64,000 nucleotides of DNA from Pseudomonas huaxiensis (GTDB lineage Bacteria > Pseudomonadota > Gammaproteobacteria > Pseudomonadales > Pseudomonadaceae), in contig NZ_QKVL01000001.1 of NCBI RefSeq assembly GCF_003231275.1, positions 248,001 to 312,000 of the forward strand, written 5' to 3'. The position numbers were made by a program, and so were the translations under genes. The notes below the pieces were generated by a model that was given only the letters and a program-made list of their open reading frames with translations, was not told the origin of the DNA and did no database searches. Shown here in pieces: positions 8,575 through 17,750 of the stretch. Positions within the stretch are counted from its first letter, which is position 1; each line of letters opens with the position of its first letter.

Positions 8575-9681
8575 ATGAGCCTGTTGCTTGAGCCATACAC
8601 CCTGCGTCAGTTGACCCTGCCCAACCGCATTGCCGTTTCTCCCATGTGCCAGTATTCCAGTGTCGATGGCCTGGCCAACGACTGGCACCTGGTCCATCTC
8701 GGCAGTCGGGCGGTCGGTGGCGCCGGCCTGGTGATTACCGAGGCCGTGGCGGTTACCGCTGACGGCCGCATCACCGCCCAGGACCTGGGCCTGTGGGACG
8801 ATGCGCAGATCCCGGCGTTACAACGAATCACCCGTTTCATCACCGCCCAGGGCGTCGTGCCGGGTATCCAGTTGGCGCATGCCGGGCGCAAGGCCAGCAC
8901 CCATCGGCCGTGGCTGGGCAAGCACGGCAGCATCAAACCGGAAGACGGCGGCTGGATCCCTGTCGGGCCGTCGAAAATCGCCTTCGACCCACAACACACG
9001 CAGCCTACCGAACTCAATGAATCGCAGATCCATGACGTGATCGACGCCTTCGTCGCCGCCGCGAAAAGAGCACTGGTGGCGGGGTTCAAGGTGGTTGAGG
9101 TTCACGCGGCCCACGGCTATCTGCTGCACCAGTTCCTGTCGCCACTGAGCAACCAGCGGCGTGACAGCTATGGCAGTTGTTTCGAAAACCGTATCCGCCT
9201 GACCCTGCAGGTTACCGAGGCGGTGCGTGAGGTCTGGCCGGATTCGTTGCCGCTGTTCGTGCGGGTATCGGCGACCGACTGGGTCGAGGATGGCTGGAAC
9301 CCCGACGAAACCGTGGACCTGGCCAAGCGCCTGAAGGCGCTGGGTGCGGACCTGATCGACGTCTCGTCCGGCGGCACTTCGGTGAATGCCGAGATCCCGA
9401 CCGGCCCCGGCTACCAGACCCGCTTCGCCGAACGGGTGCGCAAGGAGTCGGGCATTGCCACCGGCACCGTGGGCATGATTACCGAACCGGCTCAGGCCGA
9501 GCACATCCTGCGCACCGGCCAGGCCGACCTGATCTTCCTTGCTCGCGAGCTGCTGCGTGATCCGTACTGGCCGCTGCATGCGGACGATGATCTGGGCGGC
9601 AACAAAGCGGTCTGGCCGGCGCAGTATCAGCGGGCGACCAGTCGGGAGCAGCCGATTCATGAGTCGGATTTGAGGGATTGA
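8575..9681 (+). CDS. NADH:flavin oxidoreductase, Old Yellow Enzyme family (XenA/YqjM-like)
   Basis: 368 residues forming an FMN-binding TIM barrel that reduces activated C=C bonds with NAD(P)H. The N-terminal PMCQYSS holds the Cys near residue 25 that modulates flavin potential in the YqjM/XenA class. HAGRKAS (about residue 100), HAAHGYLLHQFLSPLSNQRRDSYG and the terminal phosphate-site segment DLIFLARELLRDPYWP are all family signatures. Start ATG at 8575 follows GAGAGGTGCCCTC. It follows recJ, as I recall for P. aeruginosa. Physiological substrate unknown. Confidence 0.92.
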   Translation: MSLLLEPYTLRQLTLPNRIAVSPMCQYSSVDGLANDWHLVHLGSRAVGGAGLVITEAVAVTADGRITAQDLGLWDDAQIPALQRITRFITAQGVVPGIQLAHAGRKASTHRPWLGKHGSIKPEDGGWIPVGPSKIAFDPQHTQPTELNESQIHDVIDAFVAAAKRALVAGFKVVEVHAAHGYLLHQFLSPLSNQRRDSYGSCFENRIRLTLQVTEAVREVWPDSLPLFVRVSATDWVEDGWNPDETVDLAKRLKALGADLIDVSSGGTSVNAEIPTGPGYQTRFAERVRKESGIATGTVGMITEPAQAEHILRTGQADLIFLARELLRDPYWPLHADDDLGGNKAVWPAQYQRATSREQPIHESDLRD

Positions 9682-9731
9682 TTTTGGGGCGGTGTCGATG
9701 CCGGTTTGTCGGAGCGTTGAACGTCAGCGAT

Positions 9732-10156
9732 GAGCATGGGTATCTACGCATTTCGGAATCGTAGAAAGGCTACGTGTCGCCTGTCAGAGGATCCGGTTAT
9801 GGCACTCCATGTGCTAGCCGACGGTTTTTCAGTGCCCTTGAGATCGAGCGCCGCCCGCGCGGCGCATCGCGACGGTTCGGCGCCCCGACAAGCTCGCTCC
9901 TACATTGGTTGCAACGTGCCTATGCCTGTCAGGCCATGGTTGACCGCCTTGGTAGTTCGGCTCAATTTCGAGGCTGGCGCCTCAGCCACCCCGCATTCTT
10001 CAGCCATGCACCAAGGCTGGTTACGCCAATCACACAGGCCATGGCACGTTGCAACCGATGTAGGAGCGAGCTTGTCGGGGCGCCGAACCGTCGCGATGCG
10101 CCGCGCGGGCGGCGCTCGATCTTGAGAGCACTGAAAAACTGTCGGCTAGCACATGG
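9732..10156. repeat. Large palindromic intergenic element, copy A
   Basis: This fills most of the 518-base gap between the flavin reductase and spdH. Arms of 114 bases (9807-9920 and 10043-10156) are almost perfect reverse complements around a 122-base centre. Each arm contains a REP-like core ending CAAGCTCGCTCCTAC. The left flank starts with the box GAGCATGGGTATCTACGCAT (9732-9751), which recurs inverted at the right edge of copy B. Compared with copy B, both arms of copy A carry the same extra 15-16 bases (CGGTTCGGCGCCCCGA). No credible gene is inside. Confidence 0.85.
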
Positions 10157-10200
10157 TCGCCTTCACCCGGTCTCCCGCCTGGCGCCTCAGCCCTGAGAGC

Positions 10201-12063
10201 TCAACCCAACTCCCCAACCGCCCGCCACGCCTCATCAATCGCCGCATGAGCGTAAGCACTCCACGCCGCGTCCGAGTTGGCGATGGTGACGTTGCCCAGC
10301 GGCTTCTTCGCCTGTTCCATCCACTTTTCAGTCTGTCCGGCGTCGTCGTACAGGCTGTTGGTGAAGCACGCATAGCCGTGGGACCAGCGGTTGACGGTGA
10401 TCGCCAGAATATCTTTCTGGTGATCAAAGCCTCCCGGGCCAAGCATCCGCTGTAGCTGATCGCGCAACTGTGCTTCGAGCTGGTCGAAACTTTGTGCGTA
10501 AAGTTTTGCCCGCCCGGTCCGCGCCTGGTCGCGGGCGTTCATGCCGGCGTTCGGTGTGGTCGGTACGTAGACCATGTGCAAGCCGATCGGCTTGTTCGGA
10601 TCCCGTGGGTGTTCGTAGCCGCCCATGCTCACCGGATAGTCCAGCTTGATCCGGCTGTAAGGCTGGGTCGCGGCGTAGATTTCGTGCACGCCAAGCTTCT
10701 GGAACGCCTGCCAGTTGCGCACCACGACCTTGGTGTACACCAGCGGGAACTTGACGTTCTGGCTCAGCGCGTTGGCCTGTTCGGCCGGCAGGTCGCGCAG
10801 CAGGTACGGAATCATCATGTTGTAGCAGGCCAGCACGCAGTGTTTGCCGCGCACTTGCGTCAGTTGCCCGCCACGGCTGTAGCCGATGTTCACGCCGCCA
10901 TCGACGTTGCGCACGCTCACCGCCGTGCTGTTCAGGCGCAGGCGCACCGGGTGCGCGGCCTGGTCGAGCTGGCTGTAGTCGAATTTCGCCAGGACGATGT
11001 CTTCCATGTCCTTGCCCGGCGCCACCTGTGGAATCAGGCTGCGCACCAGCAACCGCGCGACCGAGGCGTTGCCGTCGGGGAAGTGATAGATGTACGGCTC
11101 TTCCATCTCCGCCCGGGCTTCTTCGCTGATGGGGTCGAGCTGCATGGCGGCGAAGCCCGGAAAACCGACGTTGTAGGCGTCGGCGGCGGCCACGGCATCG
11201 ATGCTCAGGGCCATGAAGTCGTTGGTGCGACCCTGGAAGTAAGCCACCGCGGCCTGCGACAGGCCCACGTCCTTGAGCAGGAAGTCGCGGTAGCTGGTGC
11301 GTTCCAGGTGCGCGGTCTTTTCTTCCTTGGTCTTGCCGGCCAGGTAGTCCCGCGGCGCTTCGTGCAGGTCGATCAGCGCCTTGCGGTCGGCCTCCGGCAG
11401 CGGGAAGTCGTTGATGAAGTCGCGGACCGAGCGGGCATTGAGGCGCTCGGGGGCGATGTCGTCGGCCACCATCGGCGTCGGGTCGCCGGTCACCAGCTTG
11501 TCGCTGCCGAAGGTCTCCTTGTCGAAGAACACCCCGCGCGACAGGTTCAGGTCTGGATAGAAGTTGCGGTCGAAGGCGGTTTCGAAGCGCTTGATGTCCA
11601 CGCCCAGCGCCTTGAGCAGGCCGTTCACTTCCTTGCTGTAGAGGTGGTTCGGCGACTGGAAGGCTTCGCTGCCGCCATAGCCGATGATCATCTGCCCGCC
11701 GGCGTTGAATTCGTTGCGCTTGGCGTGGCCGCCGAAGTCATCGTGGTTTTCCAGTACCAGAATTCGCGCCTGCGGATGGCGCTGGCGATAGAACCAGGCC
11801 GCCGACAGGCCGCTGAGGCCACCGCCGACCACCACCAGATCGTACTGTTCGGCGATGGGCAGGGCGTCGGTGTCGAAGGTCTTTTTTTCCCAACCCATCT
11901 GGTGCGCCACTTCGAAGGCACCCGGGTGGCTGCCGCGCAGGCCGGTCAGCGTCGGCGGATAGTAGCGTCCGTCCGGTGCGGCCTGGAGGATCTGCAGCGG
12001 GGTCATCCCCGCCGCGATACCAATGGCGACGCCGTTGAGAAAGTCGCGTCGTGTGATTTGCAT
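10201..12063 (-). CDS. spdH: Spermidine dehydrogenase (FAD, Tat-exported)
   Basis: 620 residues, the length I recall for P. aeruginosa SpdH. The N-terminus has a twin-arginine signal (TRRDFLNGVAIGIAAG), so the folded flavoprotein should reach the periplasm. Residues about 75-100 carry the FAD dinucleotide fold DLVVVGGGLSGLSAAWFYR. The enzyme oxidises spermidine to 1,3-diaminopropane and 4-aminobutyraldehyde. Just upstream on the same strand (16 bases) is a 4-aminobutyraldehyde dehydrogenase, and beyond that a polyamine-type ABC importer, which strongly supports the assignment. The electron acceptor is not visible. Confidence 0.88.
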   Translation of the reverse strand: MQITRRDFLNGVAIGIAAGMTPLQILQAAPDGRYYPPTLTGLRGSHPGAFEVAHQMGWEKKTFDTDALPIAEQYDLVVVGGGLSGLSAAWFYRQRHPQARILVLENHDDFGGHAKRNEFNAGGQMIIGYGGSEAFQSPNHLYSKEVNGLLKALGVDIKRFETAFDRNFYPDLNLSRGVFFDKETFGSDKLVTGDPTPMVADDIAPERLNARSVRDFINDFPLPEADRKALIDLHEAPRDYLAGKTKEEKTAHLERTSYRDFLLKDVGLSQAAVAYFQGRTNDFMALSIDAVAAADAYNVGFPGFAAMQLDPISEEARAEMEEPYIYHFPDGNASVARLLVRSLIPQVAPGKDMEDIVLAKFDYSQLDQAAHPVRLRLNSTAVSVRNVDGGVNIGYSRGGQLTQVRGKHCVLACYNMMIPYLLRDLPAEQANALSQNVKFPLVYTKVVVRNWQAFQKLGVHEIYAATQPYSRIKLDYPVSMGGYEHPRDPNKPIGLHMVYVPTTPNAGMNARDQARTGRAKLYAQSFDQLEAQLRDQLQRMLGPGGFDHQKDILAITVNRWSHGYACFTNSLYDDAGQTEKWMEQAKKPLGNVTIANSDAAWSAYAHAAIDEAWRAVGELG

Positions 12064-12079
12064 GCAAGGTTCCTGTCGA

Positions 12080-13504
12080 TCAGTGCTTGAACATCACGTG
12101 TCTGATGCACGTGTAGTCTTCCAGGCCATACATGGACATGTCCTTGCCGTAGCCGGAGAGTTTCTGGCCGCCGTGGGGCATTTCGCTGACCAGCATAAAG
12201 TGCGTGTTGACCCAGGTGCAGCCGTATTGCAGACGCGCCGAGACGCGGTGGGCGCGGCCGGTGTCGTTGGTCCACAGCGACGAGGCCAGGCCGTAGTCGG
12301 AGTCGTTGGCCCACGCCAGCACCTGCGCTTCGTCGTCGAAGCGGGTGACCGAGACCACCGGACCGAACACCTCGCGGCGCACGATCTCGTCGTCCTGCTG
12401 GGCATCGGCCAGCACCGTCGGCTCGAAGAAGAAACCGTCGCCAGGCACCGCTTTGCCCCCCGTGACCAGGCGGATATGGGGCTGGGCGATGGCGCGTTCG
12501 ACAAAGCCCGCCACGCGGTCGCGGTGTTGCGCGGTGATCAGCGGGCCAAGCTCGGTGTCCGGGTCGTCCTGCAGGCCGTACTTGATGGTGGACACCGCCT
12601 TGCCGAGCTTTTCCACGAACTGCTCGTAGATGCCGCTCTGCGCATAGATACGGCAGGCCGCAGTGCAGTCTTGCCCGGCGTTATAGAAGCCGAAGGTGCG
12701 GATGCCTTCGACGGCTGCGTCGATATCGGCGTCGTCGAAGATGATCACCGGGGCCTTGCCGCCCAGTTCCATGTGCATGCGCTTCACGCTGTCGGCGGTG
12801 CTGGAAATGATGTTGGCGCCGGTGGCGATGGAGCCGGTCAGCGAGACCATGCGCACTTTCGGGTGGCTGACCAGCGGCGCGCCAACGCTCGGGCCCTTGC
12901 CGAAGACGATATTGAGCACGCCCGCCGGGAAGATCTCGGCGGCGATCTGCGCCAGGCGCAGGGCGGTCAGCGGGGTCTGCTCGGACGGCTTGAGCACAAC
13001 GGTGTTGCCGGCGGCCAGAGCCGGTGCGATCTTCCAGGCGACCATCATCAGCGGGTAGTTCCACGGCGCGATGGAGGCGATCACGCCCACCGGGTCGCGG
13101 CGGATCATCGAGGTGTGACCCGGCAGGTACTCGCCTGCCGCTGAGCCGCTGAGGCAGCGGCTGGCGCCGGCAAAGAAGCGGAACACATCGGCGATGGCCG
13201 GGATCTCGTCGTTCAGCGCGGCGCTGTAGGGCTTGCCGCAGTTGTCCGACTCCAGTTTCGCCAGTTCTTCGCCGTTGGCTTCGATGGCGTCGGCCAGCTT
13301 CAGCAGCAGCAGGGAACGGTCCTTGGGCACGGTCTGTGACCAGGCGTCGAAGGCGTGGTCGGCGGCGCGCACGGCGGCATCGACCTGGGCCGCAGTGGCC
13401 TCGTTGATGCTCACCAGGGTGGTGCCCAGCGACGGGTTCAGCACGTCGTGGCCTGGTCCTTCGCCGGCCACCAGTTGGCCGTTGATCAGCAGCTTGGTTT
13501 GCAT
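12080..13504 (-). CDS. patD: 4-aminobutyraldehyde dehydrogenase (PatD/YdcW-like)
   Basis: 474 residues, aldehyde dehydrogenase superfamily. Catalytic Cys lies in [11 protein letters not shown] and the general-base Glu in [10 protein letters not shown]; the cofactor loop is LTGSIATG. The enzyme oxidises 4-aminobutyraldehyde to GABA with NAD, removing the product of SpdH or of putrescine deamination. It sits between the importer permeases and spdH in what looks like one transcript. A paralogue encoded at 17751-19214 shares the Cys and Glu motifs. Confidence 0.92.
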   Translation of the reverse strand: MQTKLLINGQLVAGEGPGHDVLNPSLGTTLVSINEATAAQVDAAVRAADHAFDAWSQTVPKDRSLLLLKLADAIEANGEELAKLESDNCGKPYSAALNDEIPAIADVFRFFAGASRCLSGSAAGEYLPGHTSMIRRDPVGVIASIAPWNYPLMMVAWKIAPALAAGNTVVLKPSEQTPLTALRLAQIAAEIFPAGVLNIVFGKGPSVGAPLVSHPKVRMVSLTGSIATGANIISSTADSVKRMHMELGGKAPVIIFDDADIDAAVEGIRTFGFYNAGQDCTAACRIYAQSGIYEQFVEKLGKAVSTIKYGLQDDPDTELGPLITAQHRDRVAGFVERAIAQPHIRLVTGGKAVPGDGFFFEPTVLADAQQDDEIVRREVFGPVVSVTRFDDEAQVLAWANDSDYGLASSLWTNDTGRAHRVSARLQYGCTWVNTHFMLVSEMPHGGQKLSGYGKDMSMYGLEDYTCIRHVMFKH

Positions 13505-13531
13505 GATTCAGTCCTCGTCAGGCAGTCAGGG

Positions 13532-14338
13532 TTATTTGCCACTGCCGGCGACGCTTTCGCCGCCGCGGGTCAGGTAGTAGGCGCCAAGGATCGGCAGCAT
13601 GGTCACCATCATCACCAGCATGGCGACCACGTTGGTGACGGGGACGTCGCGCGGCCGGCTGAGCTGGTTGAGCAGCCAGATCGGCAGGGTGCGTTCGTGC
13701 CCGGCGGTGAAGGTGGTGACGATGATTTCGTCGAACGACAAGGCGAACGCCAGCATGCCGCCGGCCAGCAGCGCCGAGCCGAGGTTCGGCAGGATGATGT
13801 AGCGGAAGGTCTGCCAGCCGTCGGCACCGAGGTCCATCGAAGCCTCGATCAGGCTTTGCGAGGTGCGGCGCAGGCGGGCGATGACGTTGTTGTAGACGAT
13901 CACCACGCAGAAGGTCGCGTGGCCGACGACGATGGTGAAGATCCCGGGCTCGATGCCCAGGCTCTTGAACGCTGACAGCAGGGCGATACCGGTGATGATG
14001 CCGGGCAGGGCGATCGGCAGGATCAGCATCAGCGAGATGCCTTCCTTGCCGAAGAAGCTGCGCCGGTACAGCGCCGCCGAGGCCAGGGTGCCGAGCACCA
14101 GGGCGATCAGCGTGGCCAGGCACGCCACCTGCAGCGACAGCTTGATCGACTCCAGCACGTCTGGCCGCGAGAAGGCCACGCTGAACCACTTCAGGGTAAA
14201 ACCTTGTGGCGGGAAGCTGAACGCCGAGTCCTCGGTGTTGAAGGCGTAGAGGAAGATGATCAGGATAGGGAAGTGCAGGAACACCAGCCCGCCCCAGGCC
14301 GCGATGCGCAGGCCCAACGAAGCTTTTTCAGAGTGCAT
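13532..14338 (-). CDS. ydcV: Polyamine ABC transporter permease (YdcV/PotI-like)
   Basis: 268 residues with about six membrane segments. The cytoplasmic EAA loop that docks on the ATPase reads [26 protein letters not shown]. It is the second permease of a PotBCD/YdcSTUV-type importer. Its start overlaps the end of the preceding permease gene by 11 bases, so translation is likely coupled. Confidence 0.9.
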   Translation of the reverse strand: MHSEKASLGLRIAAWGGLVFLHFPILIIFLYAFNTEDSAFSFPPQGFTLKWFSVAFSRPDVLESIKLSLQVACLATLIALVLGTLASAALYRRSFFGKEGISLMLILPIALPGIITGIALLSAFKSLGIEPGIFTIVVGHATFCVVIVYNNVIARLRRTSQSLIEASMDLGADGWQTFRYIILPNLGSALLAGGMLAFALSFDEIIVTTFTAGHERTLPIWLLNQLSRPRDVPVTNVVAMLVMMVTMLPILGAYYLTRGGESVAGSGK

Positions 14339-15278
14339 CGAAGGCCCCCAGGCGTTTGACGATGGACAGGTAGATGGCGATCAGCACGATCGGCACCAGG
14401 GTGAACGCTGCGGCCATCGGCATGTTGCCGATCGCGCCCTGCTGGGCGTAGACCATGCTGCCGATGAAGTAGCCGGGCGGGCCCACCAGTTGCGGGACGA
14501 TGAAGTCGCCGAGGGTCAGCGAGAAGGTGAAGATCGAGCCGGCAGCGATGCCCGGCACCGACAGCGGCAGGATCACCTGCATCAGGGTTTGCCGCGGTGT
14601 CGCGCCGAGATCCGCCGAGGCTTGCAGCAGCGATGGCGGCAGACGCTCCAGTGACGCCTGGATCGGCAGGATCATGAACGGCAGCCAAATGTAGACGAAC
14701 ACCATGAAGCGCCCCAGGTGCGAGGTCGACAGGGTACTGCCGCCCACGCCCGGGATGCCGAGGATGAATTGCAGCACCGGCTCCAGACTGAGCGCCTGCA
14801 CGAACCACTGGGCTACGCCGCCTTTGGCCAGCAACAGGGTCCAGGCGTAGGCCTTGACGATGTAGCTGGCCCACATTGGCATCATCACCGCGATGTAAAA
14901 GAACGCCTTGGTCTTGCCCGTGGTGTAGCGCGCCATGTAGTACGCGATCGGGAAGGCCAGCGCCGCGCTGCCGATGGACACCGCGACGGCCATGCCCAGG
15001 GTGCGCAGGATGATGTCGAAGTTCGCCGGGTTGAACAGCGCGGCGAAGTTGGCCAGGGTCAGATCGGGCGTCACCGCCATGGTGAAGTCGTCGAAGGTGT
15101 AGAACCCCTGCCACAGCAAGCTCAACAGTGAACCGAGGTAAATCGCGCCGAACCAGATCAGCGGCGGGATCAGCAGCAACGCCAGGTACAGATTGGGCTT
15201 GCGGTACAGCAGGGTGGAGAAGCGCCGCATCGGCGATCCCGCCGCAGTCAGCGCCGGTTTTTCCAGGGCCAGGCTCAT
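14328..15278 (-). CDS. ydcU: Polyamine ABC transporter permease (YdcU/PotH-like)
   Basis: 316 residues with about six membrane segments and a cytoplasmic N-terminal tail of some 35 residues. The EAA loop is [26 protein letters not shown]. It is the first permease of the importer and forms the channel with the product of the overlapping downstream gene. Only one base separates its start from the ATPase stop. Confidence 0.9.
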   Translation of the reverse strand: MSLALEKPALTAAGSPMRRFSTLLYRKPNLYLALLLIPPLIWFGAIYLGSLLSLLWQGFYTFDDFTMAVTPDLTLANFAALFNPANFDIILRTLGMAVAVSIGSAALAFPIAYYMARYTTGKTKAFFYIAVMMPMWASYIVKAYAWTLLLAKGGVAQWFVQALSLEPVLQFILGIPGVGGSTLSTSHLGRFMVFVYIWLPFMILPIQASLERLPPSLLQASADLGATPRQTLMQVILPLSVPGIAAGSIFTFSLTLGDFIVPQLVGPPGYFIGSMVYAQQGAIGNMPMAAAFTLVPIVLIAIYLSIVKRLGAFDAL

Positions 15279-15279
15279 C

Positions 15280-16317
15280 TCAGCGACCCTCGCTCAGCAC
15301 GGTTTCGGCCAGTGGCGTCATGGCTTCCCGCGCCCAGTGCGCGGCCAGGCGCTGGCCCGGTTGCAACTGCGCGGCTTCGGCCTGCCACTGGTTGTTGGCC
15401 TGGCTGACGTTGAGCAACTGGCCGTTGTCCAGCTTCAGCTCGTAACGGGTGGCGCTGCCCTGGTACTGGATGTCGTGCAGCACGCCGCTGATCTGCACCT
15501 GATCACTGGCGGCGGCATCACCGAGGCGGATGTGCTCGGGGCGGATCGAGAACGGCTGGGCGGCGCCGCTCAACTGGCTGGCCAGCTCGCCACGGACCAC
15601 GTTGGAGGTACCGACGAATTCGGCGACGAAGGTGGTCGCGGGCTTCATGTACAGGTTGCGCGGAGTGTCCACCTGCTCGATGCGGCCACGGTTGAACACG
15701 GCGACGCGGTCGGACATCGACAGTGCTTCGGTCTGGTCATGGGTGACGAAGATGAAGGTGATGCCGAGTTGGCGCTGGAGCTTCTTCAGCTCGGTCTGCA
15801 TCTGTTCGCGCAGCTTGAGGTCGAGGGCGCCCAGCGGCTCGTCGAGCAGCAGCACGCGAGGGCGGTTGACCAGCGCGCGAGCCAGGGCCACGCGCTGGCG
15901 CTGGCCGCCGGACAATTGCACCGGCTTGCGTCCACCGTAGCCGCCGAGGGCGACCATGCCCAGCGCTTCTTCGGCCCGGGCGTGCCGCTCCTGTTTGCCG
16001 ATGCCCTTGACCTTGAGGCCGTAGGCGACGTTGTCCAGCACGCTCATGTGCGGGAACAGCGCGTAGTCCTGGAACACCGTGTTGACGTCGCGCTGGTAGG
16101 GCGGCAGGCCGGCGGCTTCGGCGCCGTGAATGCGGATCGAGCCGTGGCTGGGTTGTTCGAAGCCGGCGATCAGGCGCAGGCAGGTGGTCTTGCCCGAGCC
16201 CGAAGGGCCGAGCATGGAAAAGAACTCGCCGTCCTGGATATCGATGGACACCCGGTCGACGGCTTTCACATCGCCGAACAAACGGGAAACCTGGGTGAAC
16301 TGGACTGCAAGGGTCAT
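15280..16317 (-). CDS. ydcT: Polyamine ABC transporter ATP-binding protein (YdcT/PotG-like)
   Basis: 345 residues. Walker A GPSGSGKTT, Q-loop, signature LSGGQRQRVALARAL, Walker B VLLLDEPLGALD and switch His (FVTHDQTEAL) are all intact, followed by a TOBE regulatory domain from about residue 240 (RPEHIRLG). It powers import through the two permeases encoded directly downstream. It is separated from the binding-protein gene by 198 bases that hold a REPIN. Confidence 0.95.
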   Translation of the reverse strand: MTLAVQFTQVSRLFGDVKAVDRVSIDIQDGEFFSMLGPSGSGKTTCLRLIAGFEQPSHGSIRIHGAEAAGLPPYQRDVNTVFQDYALFPHMSVLDNVAYGLKVKGIGKQERHARAEEALGMVALGGYGGRKPVQLSGGQRQRVALARALVNRPRVLLLDEPLGALDLKLREQMQTELKKLQRQLGITFIFVTHDQTEALSMSDRVAVFNRGRIEQVDTPRNLYMKPATTFVAEFVGTSNVVRGELASQLSGAAQPFSIRPEHIRLGDAAASDQVQISGVLHDIQYQGSATRYELKLDNGQLLNVSQANNQWQAEAAQLQPGQRLAAHWAREAMTPLAETVLSEGR

Positions 16318-16400
16318 GGTGCGGTGCTCCGGATAGGCATGGGGGTGTGCAGCGGCCCAGGCCTGGACGACTGAATATAGGGGTGGAGATTGCTTTGGGG

Positions 16401-16500
16401 CTGCCTTTCGGGCGCCATCGCTGGCAAGCCAGCTCCCACAGGTCCGGTGTTCACAATCCGTGTGGGAGCTGGCTTGCCAGCGATGAGGCCCGAAAGGCAG
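16401..16500. repeat. REPIN (two inverted REP sequences)
   Basis: Outer arms CTGCCTTTCGGGC and GCCCGAAAGGCAG enclose two inverted REPs of the type TGTGGGAGCTGGCTTGCCAGCGAT. It separates ydcS from ydcT within the putative operon. There it could stabilise the ydcS message and lower expression of the downstream membrane components. Confidence 0.9.
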
Positions 16501-16515
16501 GCCCAGGATTAAGGA

Positions 16516-17667
16516 TTACCGCCCGCCCATGATCGCAATGTAATCCTGGGTCCAGCGGCTATACGGCACGAACTTGCCGCCTTCAGCCTGTGGGGTTTTC
16601 CAGAAGGCGATCTTGTCGAACTGGTCGAAGCCGTTGGTCTTGCAGCCTTCGGCCCCCAGCAGTTCGCTGCCGGTGCAGGCCGCTGGCACCGCTGGCGACG
16701 AACCGAACCAGGCGGCAACGTCACCCTGGACCTTCGGTTGCAGCGACCAGTCCATCCACTTGTAGGCGCAGTTCGGGTGCTTGGCCTCGGCGTGCAGCAT
16801 GGTGGTGTCGGCCCAGCCGGTGGCGCCTTCTTTCGGGATGGTCGAGGCCACAGGCTGGTTGTCGGCTTTCAGACCGTTGACCATGTAGCCCCACGAGCTG
16901 GATGCGGCGACACCTTCGTTCTTCACGTCGCTCATCTGTACGGTCGCGTCATGCCAGTAGCGGTGGATCAGTGGCTGTTGCTGGCGCAGCAGATCGAGCA
17001 CTGCCTTGTACTGGGTTTCAGTCAGTTCATACGGGTTCTGGATGCCCAGTTCCGGCTTGGTCGACTTCAGGTACAGCGCCGCGTCGGCGATGTAGATCGG
17101 GCCGTCGTAGGCCTGCACGCGGCCTTTGTTCGGCTTGCCGTCCGGCAGGTTCTGCGGCTCGAACACCACGCCCCAACTGGTCGGCGCCTGCGGGAACACC
17201 TTGGTGTTGTACAGCAGCACGTTCGGACCCCACTGGTAAGGCGTGCCGTACACCTGCTTGTTGACCACGTACCACGCACCATCCTGCAGGCGCGGATCGA
17301 TGTTCTTCCAGTTCGGGATCAGCGCGGTATTGATCGGCTGCACGCGTTTGCCGACGATCAGCCGCAGCGAGGCGTCGCCCGACGCGGTGACGAGGTCGTA
17401 GCCACCCTTGGCCATCAGGCTGACCATTTCGTCGGAGGTCGCGGCGGTTTTCACGCTGACCTTGCAGCCGGTTTCTTTCTCGAAACCGGTAACCCAGTCG
17501 TAGTTCTTGTCGCTTTCACCGCGCTCGATATAGCCGGGCCAGGCGACGATATCCAGTTGGCCTTCGCCGGCACCTACAGCTTTCAGCGGTTCGGCGGCCT
17601 GCAGGCTGGCGCTGGCCAGCAGGGCGGTGCTCAGGGCGCTGAGCAATGCGGTCTTGTGCACGAACAT
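16516..17667 (-). CDS. ydcS: Polyamine ABC transporter substrate-binding protein (YdcS-like)
   Basis: 383 residues with a Sec signal peptide (cleavage after LQA). From memory of E. coli YdcS the similarity is very close along the whole length, for example DIVAWPGYIERGESDKNYDW, GGYDLVTASGDASLRLI and the C-terminal PYSRWTQDYIAIMGGR. It captures a polyamine or related compound in the periplasm and hands it to the permeases. E. coli YdcS has also been reported to have polyhydroxybutyrate synthase activity; nothing here supports or excludes that. Confidence 0.93.
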   Translation of the reverse strand: MFVHKTALLSALSTALLASASLQAAEPLKAVGAGEGQLDIVAWPGYIERGESDKNYDWVTGFEKETGCKVSVKTAATSDEMVSLMAKGGYDLVTASGDASLRLIVGKRVQPINTALIPNWKNIDPRLQDGAWYVVNKQVYGTPYQWGPNVLLYNTKVFPQAPTSWGVVFEPQNLPDGKPNKGRVQAYDGPIYIADAALYLKSTKPELGIQNPYELTETQYKAVLDLLRQQQPLIHRYWHDATVQMSDVKNEGVAASSSWGYMVNGLKADNQPVASTIPKEGATGWADTTMLHAEAKHPNCAYKWMDWSLQPKVQGDVAAWFGSSPAVPAACTGSELLGAEGCKTNGFDQFDKIAFWKTPQAEGGKFVPYSRWTQDYIAIMGGR

Positions 17668-17750
17668 GGTGTTCCCTCTTTTTCAAATTATGGTCGGGGC
17701 AGTCAGTGAAAGCGGTACAACGGTCTTGTTAGCGTAGTGCGTATCGTTAT

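Noticed and set aside
9730..10196. Short open frames inside palindromic element A as genes
   Set aside because: They run through both arms and the loop, contain only translated repeat sequence and lack ribosome-binding sites.
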